A stretch of 64,000 nucleotides of DNA from Pilimelia anulata (GTDB lineage Bacteria > Actinomycetota > Actinomycetes > Mycobacteriales > Micromonosporaceae), in the NCBI RefSeq assembly GCF_014647895.1, contig NZ_BMQB01000002.1, positions 310,001-374,000 on the forward strand. Direction: 5' to 3'. Numbering within the stretch: the stretch's first letter is position 1; each line of letters starts with the position of its first letter. The notes beneath the pieces are model-generated. The model was given only the letters and a program-made list of their open reading frames with translations. It was not told where the DNA came from and made no database searches. This document shows, one piece after another, positions 43,604 to 52,476 of this stretch. The translations under genes were made by a program, and so were the position numbers.

Positions 43604-43968
43604 CAGCCCGCGGCGTCGGTCCGGTCGTTGGCGCCGTCGCCCGGCCAGCCGACGTTCTGGCCCGGGCCGAGGTTGCCGAGGATGATCCGGCTGCCGTTGA
43701 CCCAGTCGAAGATGCACTCGCGCTGGTTCACGTTCTTGTTGGCCCAGCTACTGCCCTTGTCGTGCATCCAGCCCGGCACGTCGCTGTACTGGGTGTAGCC
43801 GCTCTTGGCCCAGTGCCCGCCGTTGAAGTTGGCGTCCACCCAGATGCAGGTGTGCCGGGCCGGGCAGTCGCCCAGCCCGGCGGCGGCCGGGGCGGCGGTG
43901 GCGAGGAGCGTCGCGGCGCCGAGGCCCAGCGCGGCGAGTCCGGTTGCGGCGATACGTCGCAGAGACAT
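43597..43968 (-). CDS. Secreted peptidase-inhibitor-family I36 protein
   Basis: A 123-residue protein with a signal peptide (MSLRRIAATGLAALGLGAAT, cleavage near AAAGLG at about 34). The mature domain matches the I36 (SMPI-like) and beta/gamma-crystallin pattern: DCPARHTCIWVDANFNGGHW, then SSWANKNVNQRECIFDW and GNLGPGQNVGWPGDGANDRT, with four cysteines. Relatives inhibit metalloproteinases extracellularly, but most family members are untested. It heads the operon: its ATG at 43968 follows an AAGGGGAAC site, and its stop overlaps the lipoprotein start by 7 bp. Confidence 0.82.
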   Translation of the reverse strand: MSLRRIAATGLAALGLGAATLLATAAPAAAGLGDCPARHTCIWVDANFNGGHWAKSGYTQYSDVPGWMHDKGSSWANKNVNQRECIFDWVNGSRIILGNLGPGQNVGWPGDGANDRTDAAGWC

Positions 43969-44189
43969 CGGTGTTCCCCTTCGGTGTGTCGCCCGTTCGC
44001 GGCTCTCCGCGATCGGCAGGGGCGACGCACTCAGAATCACCTCCGATGTGGACCCGCGCAGCATCCTTCGGCCGACGCCGAAGTGACGTACTTCTCTGCC
44101 GTCCGGCCGGGTCCGCCGGCCCGCCCGGCGCCCGCCCCCGGCCACCCGGCCGTCCCCGGCGGCCCGGCCGGGTCGCGCCCGCCGGCCGG

Positions 44190-45029
44190 TCAGGCCAGCG
44201 GCACCGCCGCCCCGGTCACCGCGACCCCGCCCGCGGCCGGCACGTCCACGGTGAGCCGGCTCGGCCGCCCCAGCTCGGCGCCCTGGTGCACGGTCAGCCG
44301 CGCGGGCGCCGCGACCAGCCCCGCCGCCCGCAGGTACCCGCCGAGCGCCGCGGCCGCCGCCCCCGTCGCCGGGTCCTCGTACACGCCGCCGGGCGGGAAC
44401 GGGTTGCGCGCGTGCAGCACGTCCGGGCCGGCGCGGTGCACGAGGTTCACCGTCGTCCAGCCGCGGTCGGCCATCAGCGCACCCAGCCCCGCCACGTCGT
44501 AGCGCAGGTCGGCCAGCCGCTCCCGCCGGGCGGCGGCGAGGATCGGGTGCCAGGCGCCGGCGTACGCCAGCCCCGGCGGCAGGCCGGGGTCCAGCTCGCC
44601 GGGCGCCCAGCCGAGCAGCCCGCACAGCGCCGCCAGGTCGGCCGGGTCCAGTTCCGCCGTCCGCGGCTCGATGCTGGTCAGCGTCGCGGTGAGCACGCCG
44701 TCGGCGGCCGCGGTCCGCACCGGCACCGCCCCGGCGGCGGTGTCCAGCACCAGCGGGCCCGGGCCGTGCCGGTCGGCGTACGCGACGGCGGTGGCGATGG
44801 TCGCGTGCCCGCAGAACGGCACCTCGGCCAGCGGGCTGAAGTACCGCACCCGGTGCCGGCGCTCGGGGCCGGGCAGGAGGAACGCGGTCTCGGAGTAGCC
44901 GACGTCGGCGGCGACCCGCTGCATGGTCGCGTCGTCGGCACCGGTGGCGTCGAGGACGACGCCGGCGGGGTTGCCGCCGGCGGGGTCGGTGCTGAACGCG
45001 GTGTACCGCAGGATCTCCATGCCCCCCAT
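44190..45029 (-). CDS. PhzF-family isomerase/epimerase-fold protein
   Basis: The 279-residue protein has the PhzF (DapF-like) two-lobe fold: TDPAGGNPAGVVLDA near the start, the catalytic glutamate in VGYSETAFLLPG (about residue 46), RYFSPLAEVPFCGHATIATA with the conserved GHAT, and DPATGAAAAALGGYL in the second lobe. PhzF isomerises a dihydro-anthranilate in phenazine synthesis, but stand-alone members like this act on unknown small molecules and no phenazine genes are adjacent. ATG 45029 or the ATG three codons later is the start. Confidence 0.92.
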   Translation of the reverse strand: MGGMEILRYTAFSTDPAGGNPAGVVLDATGADDATMQRVAADVGYSETAFLLPGPERRHRVRYFSPLAEVPFCGHATIATAVAYADRHGPGPLVLDTAAGAVPVRTAAADGVLTATLTSIEPRTAELDPADLAALCGLLGWAPGELDPGLPPGLAYAGAWHPILAAARRERLADLRYDVAGLGALMADRGWTTVNLVHRAGPDVLHARNPFPPGGVYEDPATGAAAAALGGYLRAAGLVAAPARLTVHQGAELGRPSRLTVDVPAAGGVAVTGAAVPLA

Positions 45030-45087
45030 GCTGGACCCTGCGCGGCCGCGGTGCCGAGAGCCAATCGGGAACGGGTGGAACGACGAC

Positions 45088-45116
45088 GGCGGCGGGCCCG
45101 AACCGGGCCCGCCGCC
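45088..45116. terminator. glnA1 terminator hairpin
   Basis: A 13-bp perfect inverted repeat (GGCGGCGGGCCCG and its complement) with a 3-base loop AAC lies 31 bp after the glnA1 stop and before the start of phzF. It separates the two same-strand genes. Confidence 0.75.
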
Positions 45117-45147
45117 ACCACCAGAGGTGGGTTGCCTATCTCAATGG

Positions 45148-46572
45148 TCAGCAGTCGAAGTACATGGCGAACTCGTGCGGCGTCGGCCGCAGCCGGACCG
45201 GGTCCACCTCGTTCTCCCGCTTCCAGTCGATCCACGTCTCGATCAGGTCCGGGGTGAACACCCCGCCCTCCAGCAGGTACTCGTTGTCGGCCTCCAGCGC
45301 CGTCAGCACCTCGGGCAGCGAGCCCGGCACCTGGGCCACGTCGCCGAACTCGTCCGGCGGCAGGTCGTACAGGTCCTTGTCGATCGGCTGCGGCGGCTCC
45401 ACCTTGTTCTTGATGCCGTCCAGGCCGGCCATCATCATCGCGGAGAACGCCAGGTACGGGTTGCACGACGGGTCCGGCACCCGGAACTCGACCCGCTTGG
45501 CCTTGGCGTTGCTGCCGGTGACCGGGATGCGGGTGCAGGCCGAGCGGTTGCGCTGCGAGTACACCAGGTTGACCGGGGCCTCGTAGCCGGGCACGAGCCG
45601 GCGGTACGAGTTGACGGTCGGGTTGGTGAAGGCCAGCAGCGACGGGGCGTGCTGGAGCAGGCCGCCGATGTACCAGCGGGCGGTGTCGGACAGGCCGGCG
45701 TAGCCGGTCTCGTCGTAGAACAGCGGCTCGCCGCCCAGCCACAGGCTCTGGTGGGTGTGCATGCCGGAGCCGTTGTCGCCGAAGATCGGCTTGGGCATGA
45801 ACGTCGCCGTCTTGCCGGCCGCCCACGCGGTGTTCTTGATGATGTACTTGAAGAGCTGGAGCTGGTCGCCGGCGTGCAGCAGCGTGGAGAACCGGTAGTT
45901 GATCTCGGCCTGGCCGGCGGTGCCGACCTCGTGGTGGGCCCGCTCGACCGAGAAGCCGGTCTCGATCAGCTTGCGGCTCATCTCGTCGCGCAGGTCGGCG
46001 AAGTGGTCGACCGGCGGTACGGGGAAGTACCCGCCCTTGTACGCGGTCTTGTAGCCGCGGTTGCCGCCCGGCTCCTCGCGCCCGGAGTTCCAGGCGCCCT
46101 CGACGGAGTCGATGTAGTAGTACGCCCGGTGCGCGCTCGTCTCGTGCCGGATCGAGTCGAACACGTAGAACTCGGCCTCGGCCCCGAAGTACGCCGTGTC
46201 GGCGATGCCGGTGCTGGCCAGGTACGCCTCGGCCTTCTTCGCCACGTTGCGCGGGTCCCGGCTGTAGGCCTCGCGGGTGAACGGGTCGTGGATGAAGAAG
46301 TTCAGCGCCAGCGTCTTCTGCGCCCGGAACGGGTCGATGAACGCGGTGGCGACGTCCGGCAGCAGCAGCATGTCCGACTCGTGGATCGCCTGGAAGCCGC
46401 GGATCGACGAACCGTCGAAAGCCAGCCCCTCGGTGAAGAAGCTGTCGTCCACGCTCTCCACCGGCAGGTTGAAGTGCTGCATGACGCCGGGCAGATCGCA
46501 GAACCGGACGTCGACGAAGGCGACATCCTCGTTGCGGATGTACCGCAGCAGCTCGTCGGGGTTGCTGAACAC
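45148..46572 (-). CDS. glnA: Glutamine synthetase type I (GS I-beta)
   Basis: The 474-residue enzyme condenses glutamate and ammonia with ATP to glutamine, as a dodecamer in the cytoplasm. Landmarks: [72 protein letters not shown] and [20 protein letters not shown]. The adenylylation site is present: the tyrosine in DKDLYDLPP, about residue 402, so it is the GlnE substrate. It corresponds to mycobacterial glnA1 (Rv2220). A GlnR-type box lies 80 bp upstream and a strong hairpin follows the stop. Confidence 0.98.
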   Translation of the reverse strand: MFSNPDELLRYIRNEDVAFVDVRFCDLPGVMQHFNLPVESVDDSFFTEGLAFDGSSIRGFQAIHESDMLLLPDVATAFIDPFRAQKTLALNFFIHDPFTREAYSRDPRNVAKKAEAYLASTGIADTAYFGAEAEFYVFDSIRHETSAHRAYYYIDSVEGAWNSGREEPGGNRGYKTAYKGGYFPVPPVDHFADLRDEMSRKLIETGFSVERAHHEVGTAGQAEINYRFSTLLHAGDQLQLFKYIIKNTAWAAGKTATFMPKPIFGDNGSGMHTHQSLWLGGEPLFYDETGYAGLSDTARWYIGGLLQHAPSLLAFTNPTVNSYRRLVPGYEAPVNLVYSQRNRSACTRIPVTGSNAKAKRVEFRVPDPSCNPYLAFSAMMMAGLDGIKNKVEPPQPIDKDLYDLPPDEFGDVAQVPGSLPEVLTALEADNEYLLEGGVFTPDLIETWIDWKRENEVDPVRLRPTPHEFAMYFDC

Positions 46573-46651
46573 GCGTCCTCCAGGCTCGTTCGTCGGGCGG
46601 GCGGCCGGGTACGACGGTATGGCGCCGTCGTTGCCCTCGCATGTCTGCCCT

Positions 46652-46667
46652 GTTTCACGCGTGTTAC
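46652..46667 (-). promoter_or_regulatory. GlnR-type nitrogen-regulation box upstream of glnA1
   Basis: Read on the minus strand the sequence is GTAAC-ACGCGT-GAAAC, an exact fit to the GTnAC-n6-GnAAC half-site pair of the actinobacterial nitrogen regulator GlnR. It is centred about 87 bp upstream of the glnA1 start, where activator sites lie in Streptomyces. This predicts activation under nitrogen limitation. Confidence 0.75.
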
Positions 46668-46692
46668 GCGTGCGCCGAACGGGCCCCGGGGG

Positions 46693-47382
46693 TCAGCGGC
46701 CGCGCTGGGCGCGGAAGGCGCCCTTGGGCGGGCGCATGTTGCGGGGGATCGCGCCCTTGGGCAGCTGCGGCCGCGCGGTCAGCGCCTTGAGCCGCTGGTC
46801 GAGCGCCCGGACGTCGCGGGCGGTGAGGTTGCGCGGCAGCCGGGTCAGGGTGAGCCGCAGCTTGCGCAGCGGCAGCTCGCCCTCGCCGCGGCCGACCAGG
46901 TAGTCGTAGATCGGGGCGCTGCCGACGACCTTGCCGAGCCGCTTCTTCTCCTGGCTGATCAGGCTGCGCACCCGGGCCGCGTCGCCCTCGCCGAGCAGGA
47001 TCACGCCCGGCCGCCCGATCACCAGGTGGACCATGTCGAACTGGGTGGTCGAGCTGACCGCGGGCTTGACCCGCCAGTCGCCGCGCATGGTGTCGATGAC
47101 GCTCGCGGCGGCGCCGGGCTGGCCCTCGGCGGCGCTGAGCATCGCGGTGCCGGCGCGCAGGTTGAGCACGACCAGGACCGCGAGGACCGTGACGAGCAGG
47201 CCGATCGGCAGCGCCAGCCAGTTCCAGGCGAGGCAGACGACGATCGTCACGGCGAGCGGCAGCAGGACCGCGGCAGCCACCAGTGGCAGGAACCATTTGT
47301 CCTGCTTAGCGGTGAAAGTGAACACCTGGCCGAGCTGCTTCAGCTTGGTGGTGAACGGAACCTTCTCCTGCGCCTTCGCCAT
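46693..47382 (-). CDS. DUF4191-family membrane protein (Rv2219-like)
   Basis: A 229-residue protein with two hydrophobic segments near the N-terminus (LVAAAVLLPLAVTIVVCLAW and LPIGLLVTVLAVLVVLNLR, about 34-76), then a cytoplasmic domain with MVHLVIGRPGVILLGEGDAA and a basic C-terminus (GAIPRNMRPPKGAFRAQRGR). It matches the Rv2219 family that lies between lipA and glnA1 in mycobacteria; the order is the same here. The function is unknown. Confidence 0.88.
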   Translation of the reverse strand: MAKAQEKVPFTTKLKQLGQVFTFTAKQDKWFLPLVAAAVLLPLAVTIVVCLAWNWLALPIGLLVTVLAVLVVLNLRAGTAMLSAAEGQPGAAASVIDTMRGDWRVKPAVSSTTQFDMVHLVIGRPGVILLGEGDAARVRSLISQEKKRLGKVVGSAPIYDYLVGRGEGELPLRKLRLTLTRLPRNLTARDVRALDQRLKALTARPQLPKGAIPRNMRPPKGAFRAQRGR

Positions 47383-47436
47383 GCGACGGAGTCTAGTCCA
47401 GCCGCCCGGGACCGCCGCGGGTGCGCACCGGGGGCG

Positions 47437-47937
47437 TCAGGGCGTGAAGACCAGCACGAGATTGATGACCAGGTACGCCGCGCCGCCGCACAGCACCAGC
47501 ACGATCCCGGCCGAGAAGTGGATCATCCCGCTGGTCATCAGGCCGCCCGCCGGGCCGTCCGAGCCGGCGGTCAGCACCTCGGCCGCGGGCTCCGGGCCGG
47601 CGTCGTACGCGACGGTGACCAGGTCGCCGACCTGCAGGGGCTGGACCACCGGCCGGCGGGTCAGCGGCAGGTCCGCCAGCAGCGTCTGCCGGGCCCCGCC
47701 GGCGTCGGTGAACCGGACGACCGGCCGCAGGTCGGCCAGCCGGGAGCCGACCGTACCGGGCTCCCGCCCGACCACGACCGCGTGCGCCCGCTGGCGGTCG
47801 GCCAGCAGGACGGCGGTGTGCCGGCGGGCCAGCCAGCCGCGGCGCAGCAGCCGCAGCCCGCGGTACCCGAGGACGATGCCGAGCAGCGTGAGGGCGCCGC
47901 CGAGCAGGGCGGGCAGCGGGGCGATCGAGCCGATCAT
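47437..47937 (-). CDS. DUF3592-like membrane protein
   Basis: A 166-residue protein with an N-terminal hydrophobic helix (LPALLGGALTLLGIVLGYRG) and a C-terminal one (AGIVLVLCGGAAYLVINLVL) around a beta-rich central domain (VVVGREPGTVGSRLADLRPV, LQVGDLVTVAYDAG). This two-helix sandwich is the DUF3592 plan. The function is unknown. It lies between lipA and the Rv2219-like gene, all on the minus strand, with a gap of 141 bp to lipA. Confidence 0.75.
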   Translation of the reverse strand: MIGSIAPLPALLGGALTLLGIVLGYRGLRLLRRGWLARRHTAVLLADRQRAHAVVVGREPGTVGSRLADLRPVVRFTDAGGARQTLLADLPLTRRPVVQPLQVGDLVTVAYDAGPEPAAEVLTAGSDGPAGGLMTSGMIHFSAGIVLVLCGGAAYLVINLVLVFTP

Positions 47938-48078
47938 CGCCGGTGAGTACGCACCCGCGGGCCGCGGGGTTCAGCGGCGCGGCGGCGGGACGCGGCGGCG
48001 CGCCGGCGGAGCGCGGCGGGGGCGCGGCCGGCGGCCGCGGGGCGGGCCGGCCGGGCCGGGGCGGCGGTGGGCGCCGGG

Positions 48079-49014
48079 TCAGGCGGGGACGGCGGAGCGG
48101 GCATCGACGGCCTGCCGGTACAGCCGGCCGGCGCGGTACGACGAGCGGACCAGCGGGCCGCTCATCACCCCGGCGAAGCCGATCCGCTCGGCCTCGGCGG
48201 CCAGCCCGACGAACTCGTCCGGCTTGACCCAGCGGGCCACCGGCAGGTGCCGGGGCGAGGGGCGCAGGTACTGGGTGATGGTGATCAGCTCACAGCCGGC
48301 CGCGTGCAGGTCGCGCAGCGCGGTGGCCACCTCGGCGGGCTCCTCGCCCATGCCCAGGATCAGGTTGGACTTGGTGACCAGGCCGGCCGACCGGGCCCGG
48401 GTGATGACCTCGAGCGAGCGCTCGTACCGGAACGCCGGGCGGATCCGCTTGAAGATCCGCGGCACGGTCTCGACGTTGTGCGCCAGCACCTCGGGCCGGG
48501 ACGAGAACACCTCGGCGAGCTGCCCGGGGTCGGCGTTGAAGTCGGGGATGAGCAGCTCGACGCCGCAGCCGGGCTGCGCGGCGTGGATCTGCCGGACCGT
48601 CTCGGCGTACAGCCAGGCGCCGCCGTCGGGCAGGTCGTCGCGGGCCACGCCGGTCACGGTGGCGTACCGCAGGCCCATGCTGGCGACGGACTCGGCGACC
48701 CGGCGCGGCTCGTCGGCGTCGAACGCGGCCGGCTTGCCGGTGTCGATGTTGCAGAAGTCGCACCGGCGGGTGCACTGGTCGCCGCCGATGAGGAAGGTGG
48801 CCTCCCGGTCCTCCCAACACTCGTAGATGTTGGGGCAGCCCGCCTCCTGACAGACGGTGTGCAGGCCCTCCCGGGTGACCAGGCCGCGCAGCGCCGTGTA
48901 CTCGGGGCCCATCTTCGCCTTGACCTTGATCCAGTCGGGCTTGCGCTCGATGGGGGTCTCGGCGTTGCGGGCCTCGATGCGGAGCATCCGGCGGCCTTCG
49001 GGAGCTACGGTCAC
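48079..49014 (-). CDS. lipA: Lipoyl synthase
   Basis: The 311-residue radical-SAM enzyme inserts two sulfur atoms into protein-bound octanoyl chains to make lipoate. Both iron-sulfur cluster motifs are visible: the auxiliary cluster C55-x4-C60-x5-C66 ([12 protein letters not shown]) and the radical-SAM cluster C81-x3-C85-x2-C88 (CTRRCDFC), with the auxiliary serine in [10 protein letters not shown] near the C-terminus. [20 protein letters not shown] and [13 protein letters not shown] are family landmarks. Its product is needed by SucB and the glycine-cleavage H protein. In mycobacteria lipB is directly adjacent; here two opposite-strand genes separate them. Confidence 0.97.
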   Translation of the reverse strand: MTVAPEGRRMLRIEARNAETPIERKPDWIKVKAKMGPEYTALRGLVTREGLHTVCQEAGCPNIYECWEDREATFLIGGDQCTRRCDFCNIDTGKPAAFDADEPRRVAESVASMGLRYATVTGVARDDLPDGGAWLYAETVRQIHAAQPGCGVELLIPDFNADPGQLAEVFSSRPEVLAHNVETVPRIFKRIRPAFRYERSLEVITRARSAGLVTKSNLILGMGEEPAEVATALRDLHAAGCELITITQYLRPSPRHLPVARWVKPDEFVGLAAEAERIGFAGVMSGPLVRSSYRAGRLYRQAVDARSAVPA

Positions 49015-49150
49015 CCCGCCAGGTTACGCCCCCGATCACGGACCGCGAACGGCGAGCGACGCGGCTCACGCGGGTGCCGTGACCCGGGTCACGTTCGCCC
49101 GGATGTCCCGACCCGACCCCGCTGTCCGACCCGGCCGCTACGGTGCGGGC

Positions 49151-49906
49151 ATGACGACACCGGCCGCGGCGCTGCGCGCCGCCCACCGCCCCGGCGACCC
49201 CCTCCTGCTGCCCAACGTCTGGGACGTCGCGGCCGCTCGCGCGGTCGCCGCGGCCGGCTTCCCGGCGGTCGCCACCGGCAGCGCCGCCGTCGCCGCCGCG
49301 CTGGGGTACGACGACGGCGAGGACGCGCCGGCGGGGGAGATGCTCGCCGCCGCGGCCCGGATCGCCCGGGCGGTCGACGTGCCGGTCACGGTCGACGCCG
49401 AGCGCGGGTACGGCCTGCCGCCGGCCGAGCTGGCCGAGCGGCTGCTGGCCGCCGGCGCCGCCGGGCTCAACCTGGAGGACTCCGACCCGGCCACGGGCGC
49501 GCTGGTGCCGGTCGCCGAGCAGGCGGCCTACCTGGCGGGCCTGCGCGCCGCGGCCGGCGACGCGCTGGTGGTCAACGCCCGGGTCGACGTGGCGATCCGG
49601 GAGGCCGGCGACCCGGCCGGGCGGCCCGCCGTGATCGCCGAGCGGGCGGCGGCGTACCTGGCGGCGGGCGCGGACTGCGTGTACCCGATCTGGGTGGCCG
49701 ACCACGACGAGGTGGCCGCGCTGGTCGCGGGCATCGACGGCCCGGTCAACATCCTCTGCCGGCCCGGCTCGCCGGACCCGGCCGGGCTGGCCCGGCTGGG
49801 CGTGGCCAGGGTCAGCTTCGGGCCGTTCCTGCACCGGCGGGCGCTGGCCGCGTTCGACGCCGACCTGGCCCGGATCCGGGCGGGCGCCGCCCCGTACGGG
49901 GACTGA
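49151..49906 (+). CDS. Isocitrate lyase / PEP mutase superfamily protein
   Basis: The 251-residue TIM-barrel protein shows the superfamily core: LLLPNVWDVAAARAVAAAGF, PAVATGSAAVAAALGYDDGE, VPVTVDAERGYG with the metal-binding Asp/Glu residues, and AGLNLEDSDPATG. It lacks the KKCGH lyase motif of true isocitrate lyase and resembles the carboxyPEP mutase/oxaloacetate-decarboxylase branch common in actinobacteria. Likely activity is C-C or C-P bond cleavage or mutation of a short oxo-acid; the substrate is unknown. ATG 49151 is 137 bp from and divergent to lipA. Confidence 0.87.
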   Translation: MTTPAAALRAAHRPGDPLLLPNVWDVAAARAVAAAGFPAVATGSAAVAAALGYDDGEDAPAGEMLAAAARIARAVDVPVTVDAERGYGLPPAELAERLLAAGAAGLNLEDSDPATGALVPVAEQAAYLAGLRAAAGDALVVNARVDVAIREAGDPAGRPAVIAERAAAYLAAGADCVYPIWVADHDEVAALVAGIDGPVNILCRPGSPDPAGLARLGVARVSFGPFLHRRALAAFDADLARIRAGAAPYGD

Positions 49907-50041
49907 TCGGGCGCTCTGTCCGGTACGTCCGGCCGATCCTCGCGTGATCAACACTGACCGATATGCTGCACGGTGGAGTGCGCCCCGGTGCGGTTCCGCG
50001 CATCCACGACGGCGCTCGGGTACCGCTGGGAGGTCGCGCAC

Positions 50042-52363
50042 GTGCCCCACCGCGTCGTCGCCCGCCCGTCGCCCCTGCTCGGGGTCGCGGCGCTGCTGGC
50101 GCTGGCCAGCACGCTGTGGGTGTTCACCAGCCTCGACGGGCCGTGGGCGCCGCCGCTGCTGGGCTGGATCTGCCCGGCCGCCGGCACGATCGTCGCCGCG
50201 CTCGCCTGCTGGCGCACCGCCGTCGGCGCCGGCCTCGCCCCGCCCGCGCGGCTGTTCTGGAACCGGGTCGGCGTCGCGATGGCCGTCATCGGCTGCGCCG
50301 GCGTGGCCAGCGCCGCCGACTGGCTGACCGCCGGCAACGCCCCCGCCCCGCACAACCGGCCGCTGACGCTGTGCCTGTACCTGGCGGGCGTGCTGACGTT
50401 CCTGTTCGCGCTGCTGCGGCTGCCGGGCAAGACCTCGCTCACCCGGTCCCAGCGGCACCGCTTCCTGCTGGACATGCTCATCGTGATGACGACGACCGGG
50501 CTGTTCGTCTGGTACCTGTCGTTCCGCCGGGTGGACCGCTGGGCGACGCTCAGCGGGTGGACCGCCGCGGCGCTGGCGATCGTCCTGCTCGGCTTCGCCG
50601 CGACGCTGGCGTTCAGCCGGATCGCGCTCACCGGGCGCGGCCCGGCCGACCCGCGGGCGCTGCGCATCCTCGGCATGACCGCCGCGGTGGGCGCGCTGGT
50701 CGGGGCGCTGGCGCCGCTGATGCAGCGGCAGCCGCACATCAACAACGCGATGCTGTCGCTGCCGTACACGTCGCTGGTGATGGTCGCCGCGGCGGACCGG
50801 CAGCGCCGCGCGGCGGCGATCGCCACCCGGGAGCGGCCGCCGCGCACCTACAGCGTCGTGCCGTACCTCGCCGTGGCCGCCACGCACGTGCTGCTGCTGT
50901 CCACCACGTACCAGCGGACGCGCGAGGCGGTGATCGTCGCGCTGGGCGCCGTGGTGATCACCGGGGTGGTGGTGTACCGGCAGATCACCGTCCTGGCCGA
51001 CAACGCCCGGCTGCTGCGCCGGGTCGACGCGAGCATGCGCGACCTGCGCCGGGTCCAGCACCAGCTCGCCCACCAGGCGCACCACGACAGCCTGACCGGG
51101 CTGGCCAACCGGCGGCTGTTCGAGCGGCGGGTCCGGGCGGCGCTGGCGGCCGGCGACCCGTTCAGCGTGACGCTCATCGACCTGGACGACTTCAAGATCA
51201 TCAACGACCGGCTGGGCCACGGCGCGGGGGACGCCCTGCTGGCCACCGTCGCCCAGCGGCTGCGCGCCGTCCTCGGGCAGCGGCACATCGTGGCCCGGCT
51301 CGGCGGCGACGAGTTCGCCGCGCTGCTCACCGGCGTGGCCACCGCCACCGCGCCGGCCACCCTGAGCCGGATCGCGGCCGCGCTGCGCGCCCCGGTCCGG
51401 CTGGCCGGGCAGGAGGTGGTGATCGAGTCCAGCATCGGGCTGGCCGAGGGCGCAAGGGAGACGAGCTGCACCGAGCTGATGCGCCGGGCGGACCTCGCGA
51501 TGTACGCCGCCAAGGCCCGCGGCAAGGGCAACTACGCCTGCTACGACGGCGAGATCGAGCGGGAGGCGCACCGCGAGGCGCGGCTGGCCGCCGACCTGCG
51601 CCGGGCGCTGGAGCGGGACGAGTTCTCGCTGGTCTTCCAGCCGGTCGTCGCCCTGCCCGGCGGGCGGCCGGTCGGCAGCGAGGCGCTGGTGCGCTGGCAG
51701 CACCCCGAGCGCGGGACGGTGTCGCCGGTGGAGTTCATCGCCGTCGCCGAGCGGACCGGGGTGATCGTCCCGCTCGGCGCCTGGATCCTGCGCGAGGCGT
51801 GCCGCCGCGGTGCCGCCTGGCTGGCCGCCGGCGCCGGGCACCGGCCGTGGCGGCTGAGCGTGAACGTCTCGGCCCGGCAGCTCCGCGAGCCGGCGTTCGC
51901 CGACGAGGTCGCCGCGGTGCTGCGCGAGACCGGGCTGCCGCACCAGCGGCTGACCGTCGAGGTGACCGAGACGGCGGTGTTCGACAACGAGACCGCGCTG
52001 GACGCGCTCAAGGCCATCCGCGCGCTCGGCGTCGCCGTGGCGCTGGACGACTTCGGTACCGGGCACTCGTCGCTGGGCCTGCTGCGCACCGCCCCGGCGA
52101 CCGTGCTCAAGGTGGACAAGTCCTTCATCGACAACATCGCCGGGGCGGAGGAGGAGGTCATCGCGACCGCGATGATCCAGCTCGCCCGCGGCCTGCGGCT
52201 GGACGCGGTGGCCGAGGGGGTGGAGACGCCGGCGCAGGCGCGCCGGCTGCACGACCTGGGGTACCGGCTCGCCCAGGGCTTCCACTTCTGGCCGCCGCTG
52301 AGCGCGGACGAGATGGGCGCGCTGCTGGCCACGGCCGACTCGACCACCCCCGCGCGGAGCTGA
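50042..52363 (+). CDS. Membrane GGDEF-EAL cyclic-di-GMP turnover protein
   Basis: A 773-residue protein. About ten hydrophobic helices (residues 10-315) form the sensor part, then a GGDEF domain (from QHQLAHQAHHDSLTGLANRR) with the active-site RLGGDEFAALL near residue 420, and a C-terminal EAL domain with EALVRWQ near 550 and the paired aspartates in DDFGTGHSSLG near 670. Active-site residues of both domains are present, so it may make and degrade c-di-GMP; no RxxD inhibitory site precedes GGDEF. GTG 50042 follows GGGAGG by 8 bases and is preferred over GTG 49973, which has no ribosome site. Streptomyces relatives act in development. Confidence 0.93.
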   Translation: MPHRVVARPSPLLGVAALLALASTLWVFTSLDGPWAPPLLGWICPAAGTIVAALACWRTAVGAGLAPPARLFWNRVGVAMAVIGCAGVASAADWLTAGNAPAPHNRPLTLCLYLAGVLTFLFALLRLPGKTSLTRSQRHRFLLDMLIVMTTTGLFVWYLSFRRVDRWATLSGWTAAALAIVLLGFAATLAFSRIALTGRGPADPRALRILGMTAAVGALVGALAPLMQRQPHINNAMLSLPYTSLVMVAAADRQRRAAAIATRERPPRTYSVVPYLAVAATHVLLLSTTYQRTREAVIVALGAVVITGVVVYRQITVLADNARLLRRVDASMRDLRRVQHQLAHQAHHDSLTGLANRRLFERRVRAALAAGDPFSVTLIDLDDFKIINDRLGHGAGDALLATVAQRLRAVLGQRHIVARLGGDEFAALLTGVATATAPATLSRIAAALRAPVRLAGQEVVIESSIGLAEGARETSCTELMRRADLAMYAAKARGKGNYACYDGEIEREAHREARLAADLRRALERDEFSLVFQPVVALPGGRPVGSEALVRWQHPERGTVSPVEFIAVAERTGVIVPLGAWILREACRRGAAWLAAGAGHRPWRLSVNVSARQLREPAFADEVAAVLRETGLPHQRLTVEVTETAVFDNETALDALKAIRALGVAVALDDFGTGHSSLGLLRTAPATVLKVDKSFIDNIAGAEEEVIATAMIQLARGLRLDAVAEGVETPAQARRLHDLGYRLAQGFHFWPPLSADEMGALLATADSTTPARS

Positions 52364-52395
52364 CCGTGCGGCCGGTCGGGCGGCGGCACGCGGGC

Positions 52396-52461
52396 CCGGC
52401 TGCGGGTGCGCGCGTCGCGCCGGCGGGTCCGGCTGCGGCCGCGCGCGTCGCGGCGGCGGGT
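52396..52461 (+). repeat. Two tandem 33-bp repeats
   Basis: Units 52396-52428 and 52429-52461 both begin CCGGCTGCGG and end CGGCGGGT, differing at a few positions; a partial third unit follows. They fill the gap between the convergent GGDEF-EAL and lipB genes. Confidence 0.65.
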
Positions 52462-52476
52462 CCGGCCGGCGGGCGG

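Noticed and set aside
44190..45029. Phenazine biosynthesis locus
   Set aside because: Only a PhzF-fold protein is present; no phzA/B/D/E/G neighbours exist, and stand-alone PhzF homologues are common.
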